The notes beneath the pieces were generated by a model. The model was not told the DNA's origin, did no database searches, and was given only the letters and a program-made list of their open reading frames with translations. This document shows positions 24,520 to 34,170 of a DNA stretch of 64,000 nt, piece by piece (the first letter of the stretch is position 1; each line of letters opens with the position of its first letter). Source of the stretch: Sarcophilus harrisii (lineage: Eukaryota > Chordata > Mammalia > Dasyuromorphia > Dasyuridae); assembly GCF_902635505.1 (NCBI RefSeq), contig NC_045432.1, forward strand, positions 72,857,823-72,921,822, read 5' to 3'. The position numbers were made by a program, and so were the translations under genes.

Positions 24520-24750
24520 AGCTAACATTTGTATAGCACTTTCATATTTGCAAAAGACATTGTCTTATTTGGTCTTCTTAGCATTTTGTTTTATCCCCAT
24601 TTTACAGGTGAGGAAGCTGAGACTCGGAGATGCAGAGATTTTCCCATGCTCACACAGTTTGTAAGTATTAAAGACAGAATTTAAACCCAGGCTGTCTCCC
24701 AATTCCCTCGCTTTCTCAATTGCCTTATGATGCCTTGTTCACCACTTTCT
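24520..24750 (-). repeat. MIR-like relic, inverted
   Basis: The blocks TTGTATAGCACTTTCATATTTGCAAA, CCCCATTTTACAGGTGAGGAAGCTGAGAC and TTTAAACCCAGGCTGTCTCC are in the inverted order of an old MIR/THER1-type SINE. Confidence 0.75.
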
Positions 24751-25023
24751 CTGTTACGCTGTAATCCCTCTTCTAAAGAGCCAGAAGGACAGCTAGATAC
24801 GATAGATAGATACCACAAGATCTAAAAGTTGGGGGAATCATTTCACTTTGTGCCTCCTTGTCCTGTGAATGAAGAGCCACCTAAAGTGTTATGTGCCCAC
24901 AGAGATGTACCCACCAGCAGATGGCAGCAGTCTCCTGAGAAATCATTCATTGCTTCTCCAAGAGTAGGACACCAGGTGGTAGCAATCCACTCATGGGCTT
25001 TTCTTGGAGCCTCTGGGTGTGTT

Positions 25024-25283
25024 TTTGCTCAGGCGGTTTTTAGGCGTATCTGACTTTTCGTGACTCCGTTTGGGATTTTCTTGGCAGAGACACTAGAGCC
25101 GTTGGCCGTTTCCTTCTCCAGTTCATTTAACAGATGAGGAAACTGAGGCACACAGGGTTAAGTGACTTGCTCAGGGTCACACAGCCAGGGAGTGTCTGAG
25201 GCGGCATTTGAAGTCAGGGAGAGGAGTCTTTCTGACTCTAGGCCTGGCGCTCTGACTGTCTGTGGTGCCATCTAGCTGCCCAC
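25024..25283 (-). repeat. Near full-length tRNA/RTE-tailed marsupial SINE, inverted
   Basis: The reverse complement starts GGGCAGCTAGATGGCACCAC and runs through CAAATGCCGCCTCAGACACT, TCAGTTTCCTCATCTGTTAAA and GAGAAGGAAACGGCCAACGG to CACGAAAAGTCAGATACGCC. The last part is the BovB/RTE-like 3' tail. This is the best reference copy of the family in the window. Confidence 0.92.
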
Positions 25284-26242
25284 GGATATCATGGTCTTGT
25301 TAAATTTTAGTTAAGGAGAATGTGATACATTCTAAGTGGGCTGATGGGAAAAAAGGGGTTGGGTACTGTTGACAGTTATAGACAGCACTTGGTAGGACCA
25401 TTATCGTTCCAATTCTTTGTTATTTTATCCCCAACCCTTAAAAACCAGCTTTGGCAATTGTGACATCTCAGACCTGTGCCACGTTCTCTCAGCACAGACC
25501 ATGCAAGAGCTACAAGGTCAATAGCAAAGCACTGAACACCTAAAACAAGGTAAATAACAAGAGAGACATAAATGGAAAATAGAACTATTCTTGACCCCAC
25601 CTTCAGTGTATGAAACCTGGTGGTAGAAGAAGGAATAAGCCTTTTGGGAAAAGCTTACACAGGAATAGAAACACTCCCTCTGGAGTATGAGTGGGGGGAG
25701 TGAGGAAAGCTCTCTTCTGCATGAAGAGCCTCAGGGCTCTGGCTCAGATCAAAAACCTTTCTCTCTGTGCAGTCAGTCTCCTGGGTTCCCATTCTCTAGA
25801 ATCCAAATATGTTAAGTTTCAACTGAAATACTGGCACCTCATGTTGGGCACACCAATTGTCTTTACATCAAATTTCCCTGGTTTGGTTCTCCACCTAGTC
25901 AGCTCGGAAAGATCCTGGGACTTCCCTCTCAAGGTACTGACTTGTCTGCTCACTTTAATTTTTTTTTCCAGTTTGCACCTCTTGACATCATCTTTACATC
26001 TAACCAGAAGGCTCGTGGGATTCTGGCATCCTGAGCCTTCTGCTAATACACCTTTTTGCCTTTCCATTATAGGTACTTGGAATCATTCTGGAGAGTTCTA
26101 ACACAGATGAGGAAGTAGTTGGAATGGGATTCTGCACTGGAATGTCTTTTTGCACAAATGGAAGATTTTAAAATCCTAGGGATTCTTAGTGATGAAAAGT
26201 ATCGTACACTTTCTTACAACGAGGAGAGAGATGCGTGGAATT

Positions 26243-26425
26243 CAGCCATATGGGAGTATTGGATTCAGACTCAGAGCCCTGGGATTTGAATCCAGTCTCT
26301 GACTTTTGCTTGTGTGACCTTGAGTAATTCACATACTTCCCTGGGCCTCATTTTCCAGATTTGGGGAATGAAGGAGTTGGACTACATGGCCTATAAGGGC
26401 CCTTCATGTTAGACATCTCGAAGCC
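26243..26425 (+). repeat. CORE-SINE (Mar1-like)
   Basis: The sequence shows GGATTTGAATCCAGTCTCTG, TTGTGTGACCTTGAGTAATTC, GGGCCTCATTTTCCAGATTT and GAGTTGGACTACATGGCCTATAAGG, in element order. Confidence 0.85.
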
Positions 26426-27367
26426 TAGATTTTACGCTGAATAGTCTAAATAGGCACAAGCTGATCATTAAAGGCTCTCCAGGGAGCCAGGCAGCCAGTT
26501 ATCATTTGGGCCTATGAGAAAGATGGTAAATCCCAGCAGGAAAGCAGAAGAGGCCAGACATAGTACAATTTGGTTTTTGTAGTTTCAAGAAACTAAAAAG
26601 GGTGATTTGTGGCTCTCTCAGGGGAAGATGTGTGCTACAGAGCAGGACAGGAGAGCAGCAACTTCTCAGTTTTTGAACTTGGGTCACCCAGTTCCTCCTG
26701 TCTCAGGAAAGCCTTGGGTAACCCTGGCTCTGAGGTTAGAAAAGAGGTAGATAGCAAGGTTTGTGTTAGATTGTCATGTGAGAATGCTGGTGGACAAGAT
26801 CCCTTATATTGGATCCAGAAGCTCTGGAACATCCTAAGAACGTGCCATGTTCTGGTCCAGAGGACCGCTAGAATCCTCAGTGAGCTGCTCTATGGTTTGG
26901 AATATGGATTTTGGGCCTTAAAGTAGCTACTCTGTGACTCTTAGGTTCACAGCTGAGTATTGACAAGAACTCCTGGGGATCAATAGTCATCGGGTGAGAA
27001 GTGGGGGGTGCGTTGAAAGGGAGAGTTTCAGCTATGCACCTACAATCGACAGAAGCTTGTAGACTATTTCAGCTTTTACTGAGTGGTATATTCTCAGTTT
27101 CTGGTCCCATTATCTGGCTGGGTTAGAAGAAGAAGAAGATCTGGTTAGCAAAATATTCTGCTGAATAGACACCGTATGCATTTTTTCTTTCTATACATAG
27201 ATTTCCAAGTTTTTTGAGACTTAGAATAGCAGAAAACCTACATGCATTTGTGACAGCATTTGTCATCAGCAGAGTGAGCTGGAGAGCTGTGTCTGCCATC
27301 CCAAATCTTAGTTCCTCTATGACTGAGGAAGGCTAAGTTGGGATATGGAAATACACAGACTCAGCAG

Positions 27368-27745
27368 TTCCCTATTTCTTTTTTTAATTCATTTTTTTAT
27401 TTTTCCCCAATTCCAACAATCATTTTAAAAAGTGAGTTTCAAAGAAATGATCTCCCTTCTTCCCTCCCAATTCCCCTTCTAGAGAATGCGTGCAAATTGA
27501 TATAGGTTATACATATGTAGTCACACAAAACATATTTCCATATTAGTCATATTGTAAAAGAAAACATAGACCCAAATAAACCCCCAAGAAAATGAAATTT
27601 AAAAAGTATTCTTCAGTTTGTAGTCAGACTCCATCAGTTCTTTCTCTGGGTATGGATGGCATTTTTCTTTAGTCCTTCGGTGTTATATTGGATCATTGGA
27701 TTGCTGAGAATAAAGGCTGTTCCTCATTTTGACCCCTCTCTTTGC
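27368..27745 (-). mobile_element. Old L1 3' fragment, inverted
   Basis: The blocks ACATATTTCCATATTAGTCA, CAGTTCTTTCTCTGGGTATGGATGGCA and TTGGATCATTGGATTGCTGAG match the older L1 subfamily seen at 17900-18150. It is heavily diverged. Confidence 0.75.
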
Positions 27746-27854
27746 ACGTGGTCATTGGTCTGACTGCTCACATATATGTGTACTAGATGGGGAAGAAGGG
27801 TCCCTTGTCCATGGTCAGAGAACAGACAACCAGGGTGTCAATCTATCCTTGGAA

Positions 27855-28545
27855 GATTAAGGCTGGAGCTTCCACTGCCAATAATGGAAAAAAAGTTTTC
27901 TTGCCCCACTTGGCTTGAATATGATATTGATGGAAAATACTTGTGATATGACTATTGATAATGGTGGTTACAAGCATCCTGAATTCATTAGAGGTAGAAC
28001 ATCCAGCAGCTGATACTCTTTGTGAACTGGTTGATCCACAAGATAGGGAAGTTAGAGCCCGTAGGATATCTGTGGCTATTATCGCAGTCAGGACATCAAA
28101 GAAATGCTGACGAGTCAAGTCAGCAATTCACCCCACATCAATCATCGGTGCCCATTGACTGGTCTGGAAGGAAGTAGTGTACTTTATTGATCAGAACTTC
28201 ATCATTAGCACAGGTGAACTTGGCAAAGATTATAGAAGTAAGGCTGCTAAAACATCCATATCTTCTAAGGCCATTGGAATTGATGGCAATTCCTTTGCCA
28301 ATATGGTAATAGAGGAAGTACTTACAGCAAAAGATACAGAGGTGAAAGGTCAGCTTTGATTTCTACTCAACTCTGTTATTGCTTTGAAGTCCTGTGGCAA
28401 AAGTCAGAAGGAAAGTATGCGTATAAATGGTTATGGACCTAATTGTATGGTGGAATCATGGGGTGGGCCCAAGAAAATAATGAATGCAAAAACCCTTTGC
28501 CTTGACTTCAACCTACCAAAACCACAAATGAATCTTGGTGTGTAA
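27855..28545 (+). pseudogene. TCP1: TCP1/CCT1 processed pseudogene, truncated
   Basis: The plus strand carries a decayed intronless copy of the chaperonin subunit CCT alpha. Recognisable translated pieces are VEHPAADTLCELVDPQDREV (28002-28061 region), then ELGKDYRSKAAKTSISSKAIGIDGNSFANMV (about 28213-28305), KSQKESMRINGYGPNCMV and NAKTLCLDFNLPKPQMNLGV. Together these correspond to roughly residues 25 to 285 of the 550-residue protein. The frame shifts between pieces and contains stops, and both the N-terminal start and the ATP-binding C-terminal half are absent. The lack of introns indicates an RNA-mediated copy. No poly(A) tail is preserved, because the copy ends mid-gene and a SINE tail follows at 28573. 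It is not expected to encode a protein. Confidence 0.93.
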
Positions 28546-28572
28546 ATGAATTAAATTCATTCAAGATTTAGT

Positions 28573-28632
28573 GATTTAAGTCACTTAACCCCAATTGCCT
28601 CAGCAAAAAGCAAAAATAAATAAATAAAGTTG
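28573..28632 (+). repeat. SINE 3' fragment
   Basis: AAGTCACTTAACCCCAATTGCCTCAGCAAAA followed by an (AATA)n tail is the 3' end of the short form of the marsupial tRNA SINE. It is 5' truncated and abuts the TCP1 pseudogene. Confidence 0.85.
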
Positions 28633-29036
28633 TTTATTATAAGCTAATTAGGAAAGAAAGAAGTTATATGTCTAAAGACATTTTATGCTAAAAAATCAAA
28701 AGTTATGAAATGCTTGGCGCTGAGAAAGAGATGAGAAAATGCACCTCCCTCCTTTTTCAGGAGAATTGCGGGGGAGGGCTATGGGTATGGAATATTGCAT
28801 GTTGGCTCTGCTAGTTTTGTTAAAGTACTTCTCCCGTCCCTTAATACCTCCCCTGCCATCATTCTCTCTCTCTCTTTTTTGTTACTAAGAGTGTCTCACT
28901 GAGTAAGAGAGAGGAGTGAATGGGCAGATTTAGAAATAAAGAGAATGCAAAAAAGAAAAAATACCAAGAAAAAAAAAAGATCCCATAAGATAAATCCTTG
29001 ATCAAACTAGTTTTAGCAGGTACTAGTTAATTGTTC

Positions 29037-29240
29037 TCTCCCTTCCTCCCTCTCTGTCTGCTGCTCTCTGTCTTTCTCTGTCTGTACCTCTCTTTTTCTC
29101 TCTCTTCCTCCCCTCCCCTTTTCTCTCTTTTTCTCTTTGTCTCTCTCTGTCTCTCTTTGTCTCTTTCTCTCCCTCCCCCCTTTCTTCCGCCCCTCTCCCT
29201 TTTCTAATACACAGACACACACACGCACACACACATGCAC
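29037..29240. repeat. Polypyrimidine (CTCT/TCTC) tract with short CA run
   Basis: About 170 bases of almost pure pyrimidine on the plus strand end in an ACACACACGCACACACAC segment. Purine-rich frames on the minus strand are artefacts of this tract. Confidence 0.95.
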
Positions 29241-29309
29241 AAAAGTACAGGTAGTTTCAAGGAAAACTTATCATTCAACCAACCTATATTAAGCTGGAGT
29301 AGTCAAGAA

Positions 29310-29440
29310 AAGTCTGGCCTCACAGTCAGGAGAATGGGGCTTCTGGTTCTGTCTCTAACACATGCTGGCTGTGTGACCCTGGCCAACTCACTTTACTTCT
29401 TAGTTCTGCAATTGATGCTAAGATCATTTAGTAACCGATG
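29310..29440 (+). repeat. MIR-like/CORE-SINE fragment
   Basis: The blocks GTCAGGAGAATGGGGCTTCT and ATGCTGGCTGTGTGACCCTGG are typical of the tRNA-like head and CORE. Confidence 0.65.
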
Positions 29441-29708
29441 AGTTACTGAGCTACGTCTCCACACATCTCAGCTCCACTGAGCTACAGGCCCAATCCAAAA
29501 TAATGAGCAGAGTGCTTACTCTAGATCCCAGAGAACTAATAAATTAAGAAAAAAAAGCCCTAAACATTTTGCCTAAATGCAATTCCAGTCTCAGGGACTT
29601 TTGGCCCCTGTCCTAATACCCAGCTAGTATGATGATGGTCTTGTACATTATAAAACGTGTCGGATTACCTTGCCTCCATTTCCACTATTTACATCACAGC
29701 CCCCATTG

Positions 29709-30035
29709 TTTTTTTTTTTTTTATAATAGCTTTTTATTTACAAAACACATACATGAGTAATTTTTCAACATTGATCCTTGCAAAAACTTCTGTTTCAACT
29801 TTTCCCCTCTTTCCTCCACCCCCTCTCCTAGATGGCAAGAGTCCCATACATATTAACTATGTTCAATGCAATATATGTATACATATTTAGACAGTTATCT
29901 TGCTGTACAAGAAAGATCAGCTTTAGGAAGAAGGTAAAAATAACCTGAGAAGAAAAAACAAAAATGCAAGCAAAAGTAACAGAAAGAGTGTAAATGTTAT
30001 GTTGTCTCCATACTCATTTCCCAGTGTTCTTTCTC
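29709..30035 (-). mobile_element. 5'-truncated L1, inverted
   Basis: A T-rich left end leads into the L1 3' UTR complement (AATAGCTTTTTATTTACAAA, ACATTGATCCTTGCAAAAAC) and stops at CATTTCCCAGTGTTCTTTCTC. Flanks CACAGCCCCCATTGTT (about 29695-29710) and CACAGACCCCATTCTT (about 30036-30051) differ at two positions and are probably an aged target-site duplication. Confidence 0.88.
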
Positions 30036-30965
30036 ACAGACCCCATTCTTGTAAATCCCCTGGACCAGGTGGATTCTTGACCTCTCCCAATCATCTGAAG
30101 TTGGACAAGACATTGATCAGCCTACATTCTTCAACTCTGTCCCAGGATCCCTGGGTAATTTTGTGAATGACCAAACAAATATACACTAGTCTCCCCGCTT
30201 CAGTGTTCTCAATGGACCCAACAAGCATTTATCAAGCACCTACTATGTGCAGCCCTGCCCTCAAACAACTTACATTTTGCTAGAGGAAACAAGATAAGTA
30301 GATGTATGATTATCACAGGAGGAGAAGGATAGAGGAAACATCCTAACCAAAGGCTTCCCATCAGAGAAGATACAATTCCTGGGCCTTGAAGGAAGCCAAG
30401 CATCTCTTTCTCATCTCTCCTGCCATATATGACAATATACTTACTGCTCCTCAAAGTCTTGGTTGAGGCTACACATTCAAAAGGAACATTATATGTGACC
30501 TCCTGGAAAATGCTAAGGGAGAGCAAGTTAGGGGAGAGCGCGTTTATTAAATCCAAAGGGAAGATTAAAAAGTCCTTTGTGTCACCAAATTTTGAATAGA
30601 TTACTAAAGGGGACAGTCTTGGCCCCTCTGGCTTGCTGAGGTAAGAATCCATCTCCATCTTCTTGGCTCCCCCTTTGCTGGGAGGGAGAAGAAAGAGATG
30701 TACTCATCCAGATTCTTACAGGGGTGACTTTTTCCCAGAAAGGCTAGATACTTAAGGGGACAGTGGGTGAAATGGCTCCCCCCTGGGCACCTGAGGGTAA
30801 TGTGTAGCCAGCTGGGACAATTCTAGAGATGGCCACAGGTAAAGATTGAATCAATCAGCAATCATTTTGAAGCACTTATTATGGGCCAAGCACTATACTA
30901 GGCACTTGGGAATACAAGGATAAAGATAGAAAAATTGATTCCTAGTCTCGAGGAGCTTACATTAT

Positions 30966-31549
30966 TTCCCCCCAAGTTTAAATTTATTGACTTTAAATAC
31001 ATATTGTTTTATGAATCATGTTGGGGGAGAAAAATCAAGACAAAAGAGAAAAACCATGGGAGAGAAAAATAAACAGAAAAAAAGAAGCAAACATAGCATG
31101 TGTGGATCGACATTCAGGCTCCTTAGTTCTTTTTCTGGATTTTCTACCCAAAATCTATTGGGATTGCTTCGGATCACTGGCCCGCTGAGAAGAACTGAGT
31201 CTTTCATAGTTGATCATCGCACATTCTTGTGATATGTACAATGATCTCCTGGTTTTGCTTGTTTTGCTCAGCATCAGTTTGTGTAAAACTTTCTAGGCCT
31301 TTCTAAAATCAGCTAGCTGTGTGACTCTGGGCAAGTCAATTAACCCCAGTTGCCTCAGCAAAATAAAATAAATAAAATCAGGTTGTTCATCGTTTCTTAC
31401 AGAACAATAATATTCCATCACATTCCGATACCATCCATATCTTATTCGGCCGTTCTCCAACTGATGGGCAGCCACTCAGTTTCCAGTTTCTTGCTACTAT
31501 GCTACTATGAAAAGGCTGGGTCCTTTTCCTTCCTTTGTGATTTCAAGGA
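30966..31549 (-). mobile_element. Old L1, inverted, inserted in an ancient repeat and itself hit by a SINE
   Basis: The L1 3' UTR and distal ORF2 complement is seen (TCAGGCTCCTTAGTTCTTTTTCTGG, CATCGCACATTCTTGTGATA, CAACTGATGGGCAGCCACTC). The repeat text that breaks off at GAGGAGCTTACATT (30965) resumes as GTGCATTCTAATGGAAGGGGAC near 31551, so this L1 landed inside it. A SINE tail at 31313-31372 is nested within the L1. Confidence 0.82.
31313..31372 (+). repeat. 5'-truncated SINE nested in L1
   Basis: Sixty bases (CTAGCTGTGTGACTCTGGGC to the AAATAAAATAAA tail) are flanked by TAAAATCAG at 31304-31312 and 31373-31381, a perfect 9-bp target-site duplication. Removing one copy of the flank restores continuous L1 text. 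Confidence 0.93.
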
Positions 31550-32690
31550 GTGTGCATTCTAATGGAAGGGGACAATGGGTATACATCTAAGTGTATACAA
31601 CCTGTATTTCTTTCTCTTTCCCCCTTAATGTGAGCACCATCCTGCTGAGTTTGCCTCCCATTTCCCCTGTGTATCTCTGTATATGTACACAATGGTGTGA
31701 ATGTTGTCTCCCTCATTAGAAGAGGAGTTCCTTGAGGGCAGAGACTTTGCCTTTGCCTTTCTTTGTCACTCCAGTGTTTAGTACAGTGCCAGGCACACAG
31801 TAGGTAAACAAGTGCTTCATGACTTGTCTGGAACATATATGAAATAGCTATGAGTAGGGGAAGGGAGAGAGGGAGAAAGGGAGGAGCAGAAAAGGCTTTC
31901 TGGACAAGGCAGTGCTCGAGCTGCATCTTGAAGGAAGAGAGGGATTCTGGGAGGCTGGGGTGAGTGGGCAGTACCTCCTAGGAAATAGGGATGCCCAGTG
32001 CAAAGGCAGATATCTGGGTGTTGGAGAACCGGAAACAGATCAGGTCATTTTGGCTGAATCACAGACTAGGGGAAAAGCAGCAGTATATATCCTAAGGGTG
32101 GAAAGAGAGGTTGCAGCCACATTATAAAATGATTTAAGAGCAAAATGGAAGAGTTTGTAGTGTGTCCTAGAGACAGAAAAGAATGACTGGAGTTTATTGA
32201 GTCAGAGAGTGACATGGTCAGATCTTGGCAGCTGTGACGGACTGGATGGGGAGAGGCTCAAGACAGGGAGCCCCAGTTGGAGCCCTTTGCTCCAATCTCA
32301 GAAAGAGTGGATGAAGGTCTGAACTAAGGAGGTGGCCTAAAAGTAGAAGAAGTCAGTGGACGATGTCACAGAGGTGAAAGAGCGAGATTTGGCAACTGAT
32401 CAGGGTGAGGGAGAATGAAGAGTCAAGAGTGACACTGGGGCTATGAAAACTTTGGAAGGTGAGCGGGGTCCCTTCAACAGCATTTGGAGGAGGGGCAGAT
32501 TGGGGTTTCTGAGATGAGAATCGGGAAGAAGAAAGGGTTCCCTTCAGTGAGGGAGAGCAGAGACACTTGAGGAAGAAGGGGGTGAAGGGAGAGACAGGAC
32601 AAGGTATTCAGCTGGTTCACTAAAACTATCTTGAGTTTCATGATGTATGGATTACAAGAATTAATGGTCTTCCCGGCCTGTCATCTGAGC
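31550..32690. repeat. Ancient repeats: L2-like end and unassigned family
   Basis: 31690-31815 reads as an L2-type 3' end (GAGGGCAGAGACTTTGCC, CAGTGCCAGGCACACAGTAGG). 31880-32560 shares vocabulary with 23880-24300 (GAGTGACATGGTCAGATCTTGG and AAAGAGTGGATGAAGGTCTGAACTA) and looks like the same unassigned dispersed repeat. There is no coding sequence. Confidence 0.55.
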
Positions 32691-32717
32691 TCAACACATC
32701 AAGAATAGTGTGTTCAC

Positions 32718-33407
32718 AATACTATATGATGACCAGTTCTGATGGACCTGGCCATCCTCAGCAAGGAGATCAACCAAATCATTTCCAATGGAGCAGGAAT
32801 GAACTGAACCAGCTACACCCAGAGAAAGAACTCTGGGAGATGACTAAGAACCATTACATTGAATTCCCAATCCCTATATTCTTGCCCACCTACATTTTTT
32901 ATCTCCTTCACAAGCTAATTGTACAATATTTCAGAGTCTGATTCTTTTTGTACAGCAAAATAACGTTTTGGTCAGGTATATTTATTGTGTATCTAACTTA
33001 TATTTTAATGTATTTAACATCTACTGGTCATCCTGCCATCTGGGGGAGGGGGTGGGGGGTAAGAGGTGAAAAATTGGAACAAGAGGTTTGGCAATTGTTA
33101 ATGCTGTAAAGTTACCCATACATATATCCTGTAAATAAAAGGCTATTAAAAAAAAGAATCTGGAAATAAAAGTACACTGCTAGATTCTAAAAGAAATACT
33201 TTGATTATACATTAATATTAACAACTGGCATTTTTATAAAGTTTCATAATCATTATTTTATTTGAGCCTCAAACTAATATTGTAGGATATTAATATTCCT
33301 ACTTTTCAGATGAGGAAATTAAGACTTAGAAAAGTTCAATGACTTAATCATGTTCCTAGAGCAAGAGCAAATAAATATCAAAAGCAGATTCAAATTTAAA
33401 AAAAAAA
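32718..33407 (+). mobile_element. 5'-truncated L1 with about 240-bp 3' transduction
   Basis: AAGAATAGTGTGTTCAC occurs at 32701-32717 and 33408-33424, a perfect 17-bp target-site duplication. Inside it, 32718-33155 is the L1 tail (last ORF2 codons, 3' UTR, AATAAAAGGCTATTAAA). 33156-33397 is unrelated genomic sequence that includes an inverted MIR-like relic (CAGATGAGGAAATTAAGACT). The insert then ends with AATAAA at 33370-33375 and a 12-A run at 33398-33409. The single pair of duplications around both parts shows that they arrived together as one read-through RNA. Confidence 0.93.
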
Positions 33408-33552
33408 AAGAATAGTGTGTTCACTTCTGAACAACCTAGTCGGTCATGTCCAGAATCTGGAGCATCCAGATCAGTAGGAGAGGAGCTCATGGAAAACATC
33501 CTAAACTTAGGGGGTCAAGGGGACCTTCCTTACTCTGTGCCCCAGTTTATTT

Positions 33553-34170
33553 TTAATAGCTTTTTTATTTACAAGATATATGCCTGGGTAATTTTAAGCA
33601 TTGACCATTGCCAAACCTTTTGTTCCAACTTTTCCCCTCTTTCCTCCTGTCCCCTCCCCCCGATGGCAGGTTAACCAATACGTGTTAAGTATGTTAAAGT
33701 GGAAGCTAAATACAATATATGTAACCATGTTCAAACCATTGTTTTGCTACACAACAAGAATCGGACTCTGAAATATTGTACAATTGGCTTGTGAAGGAAA
33801 TCAAAAATGCAGGTGTTCATAAATATAGGGCTTGGGAGTTCAATGTAATGGTTCTTAGTCATCTCCCAGAGTTCTTTCTCTGGGTGTAGCTGGTTCTGTT
33901 CTTTACTGCTCCATTGGAAATGATTTGGTTCATGCCACTGTTGAGAGGGCCACGTCCATCAGGACTGATCATCATATAGTACTGTTGTTGAATTACATAA
34001 TGATCTCCCGGTCCTGTTCATTTCACTCAGCGTCAGTTCGTGTAAGTCTCTCCAGGCCTTTCTGAAATCATCCTGCTGGTCATTTCTTACAGAACAATAA
34101 TTTTCCATAACATTCATATACCACAATTACCCAGCCATTCTCCAATTGATGGGCAGCCACTCAGTTTCAT
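33553..34170 (-). mobile_element. 5'-truncated L1, inverted
   Basis: The complement of a young-type L1 3' end is seen: TTTTTATTTACAAGATATAT, AGTCATCTCCCAGAGTTCTTTCTCTGGGTG, CTCCAGGCCTTTCTGAAATC and CCATTCTCCAATTGATGGGC. The right junction is near TCAGTTTC (34170). I did not find a convincing target-site duplication. Confidence 0.9.

Noticed and set aside
24787-24840. Head of a GGACAGCTAGAT SINE
   Set aside because: Only about 25 bases match before the similarity is lost to GATA-rich text, too little to call.
28177-28359. A small chaperonin-like gene
   Set aside because: The neighbouring pieces of TCP1 continue in other frames with stops, and half of the protein is missing, so this is a pseudogene and not a gene.
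30209-30658. Minus-strand 149-codon frame
   Set aside because: The DNA includes dispersed repeat text (AAGCACCTACTATGTGCAG) and the translation matches no family that I know.
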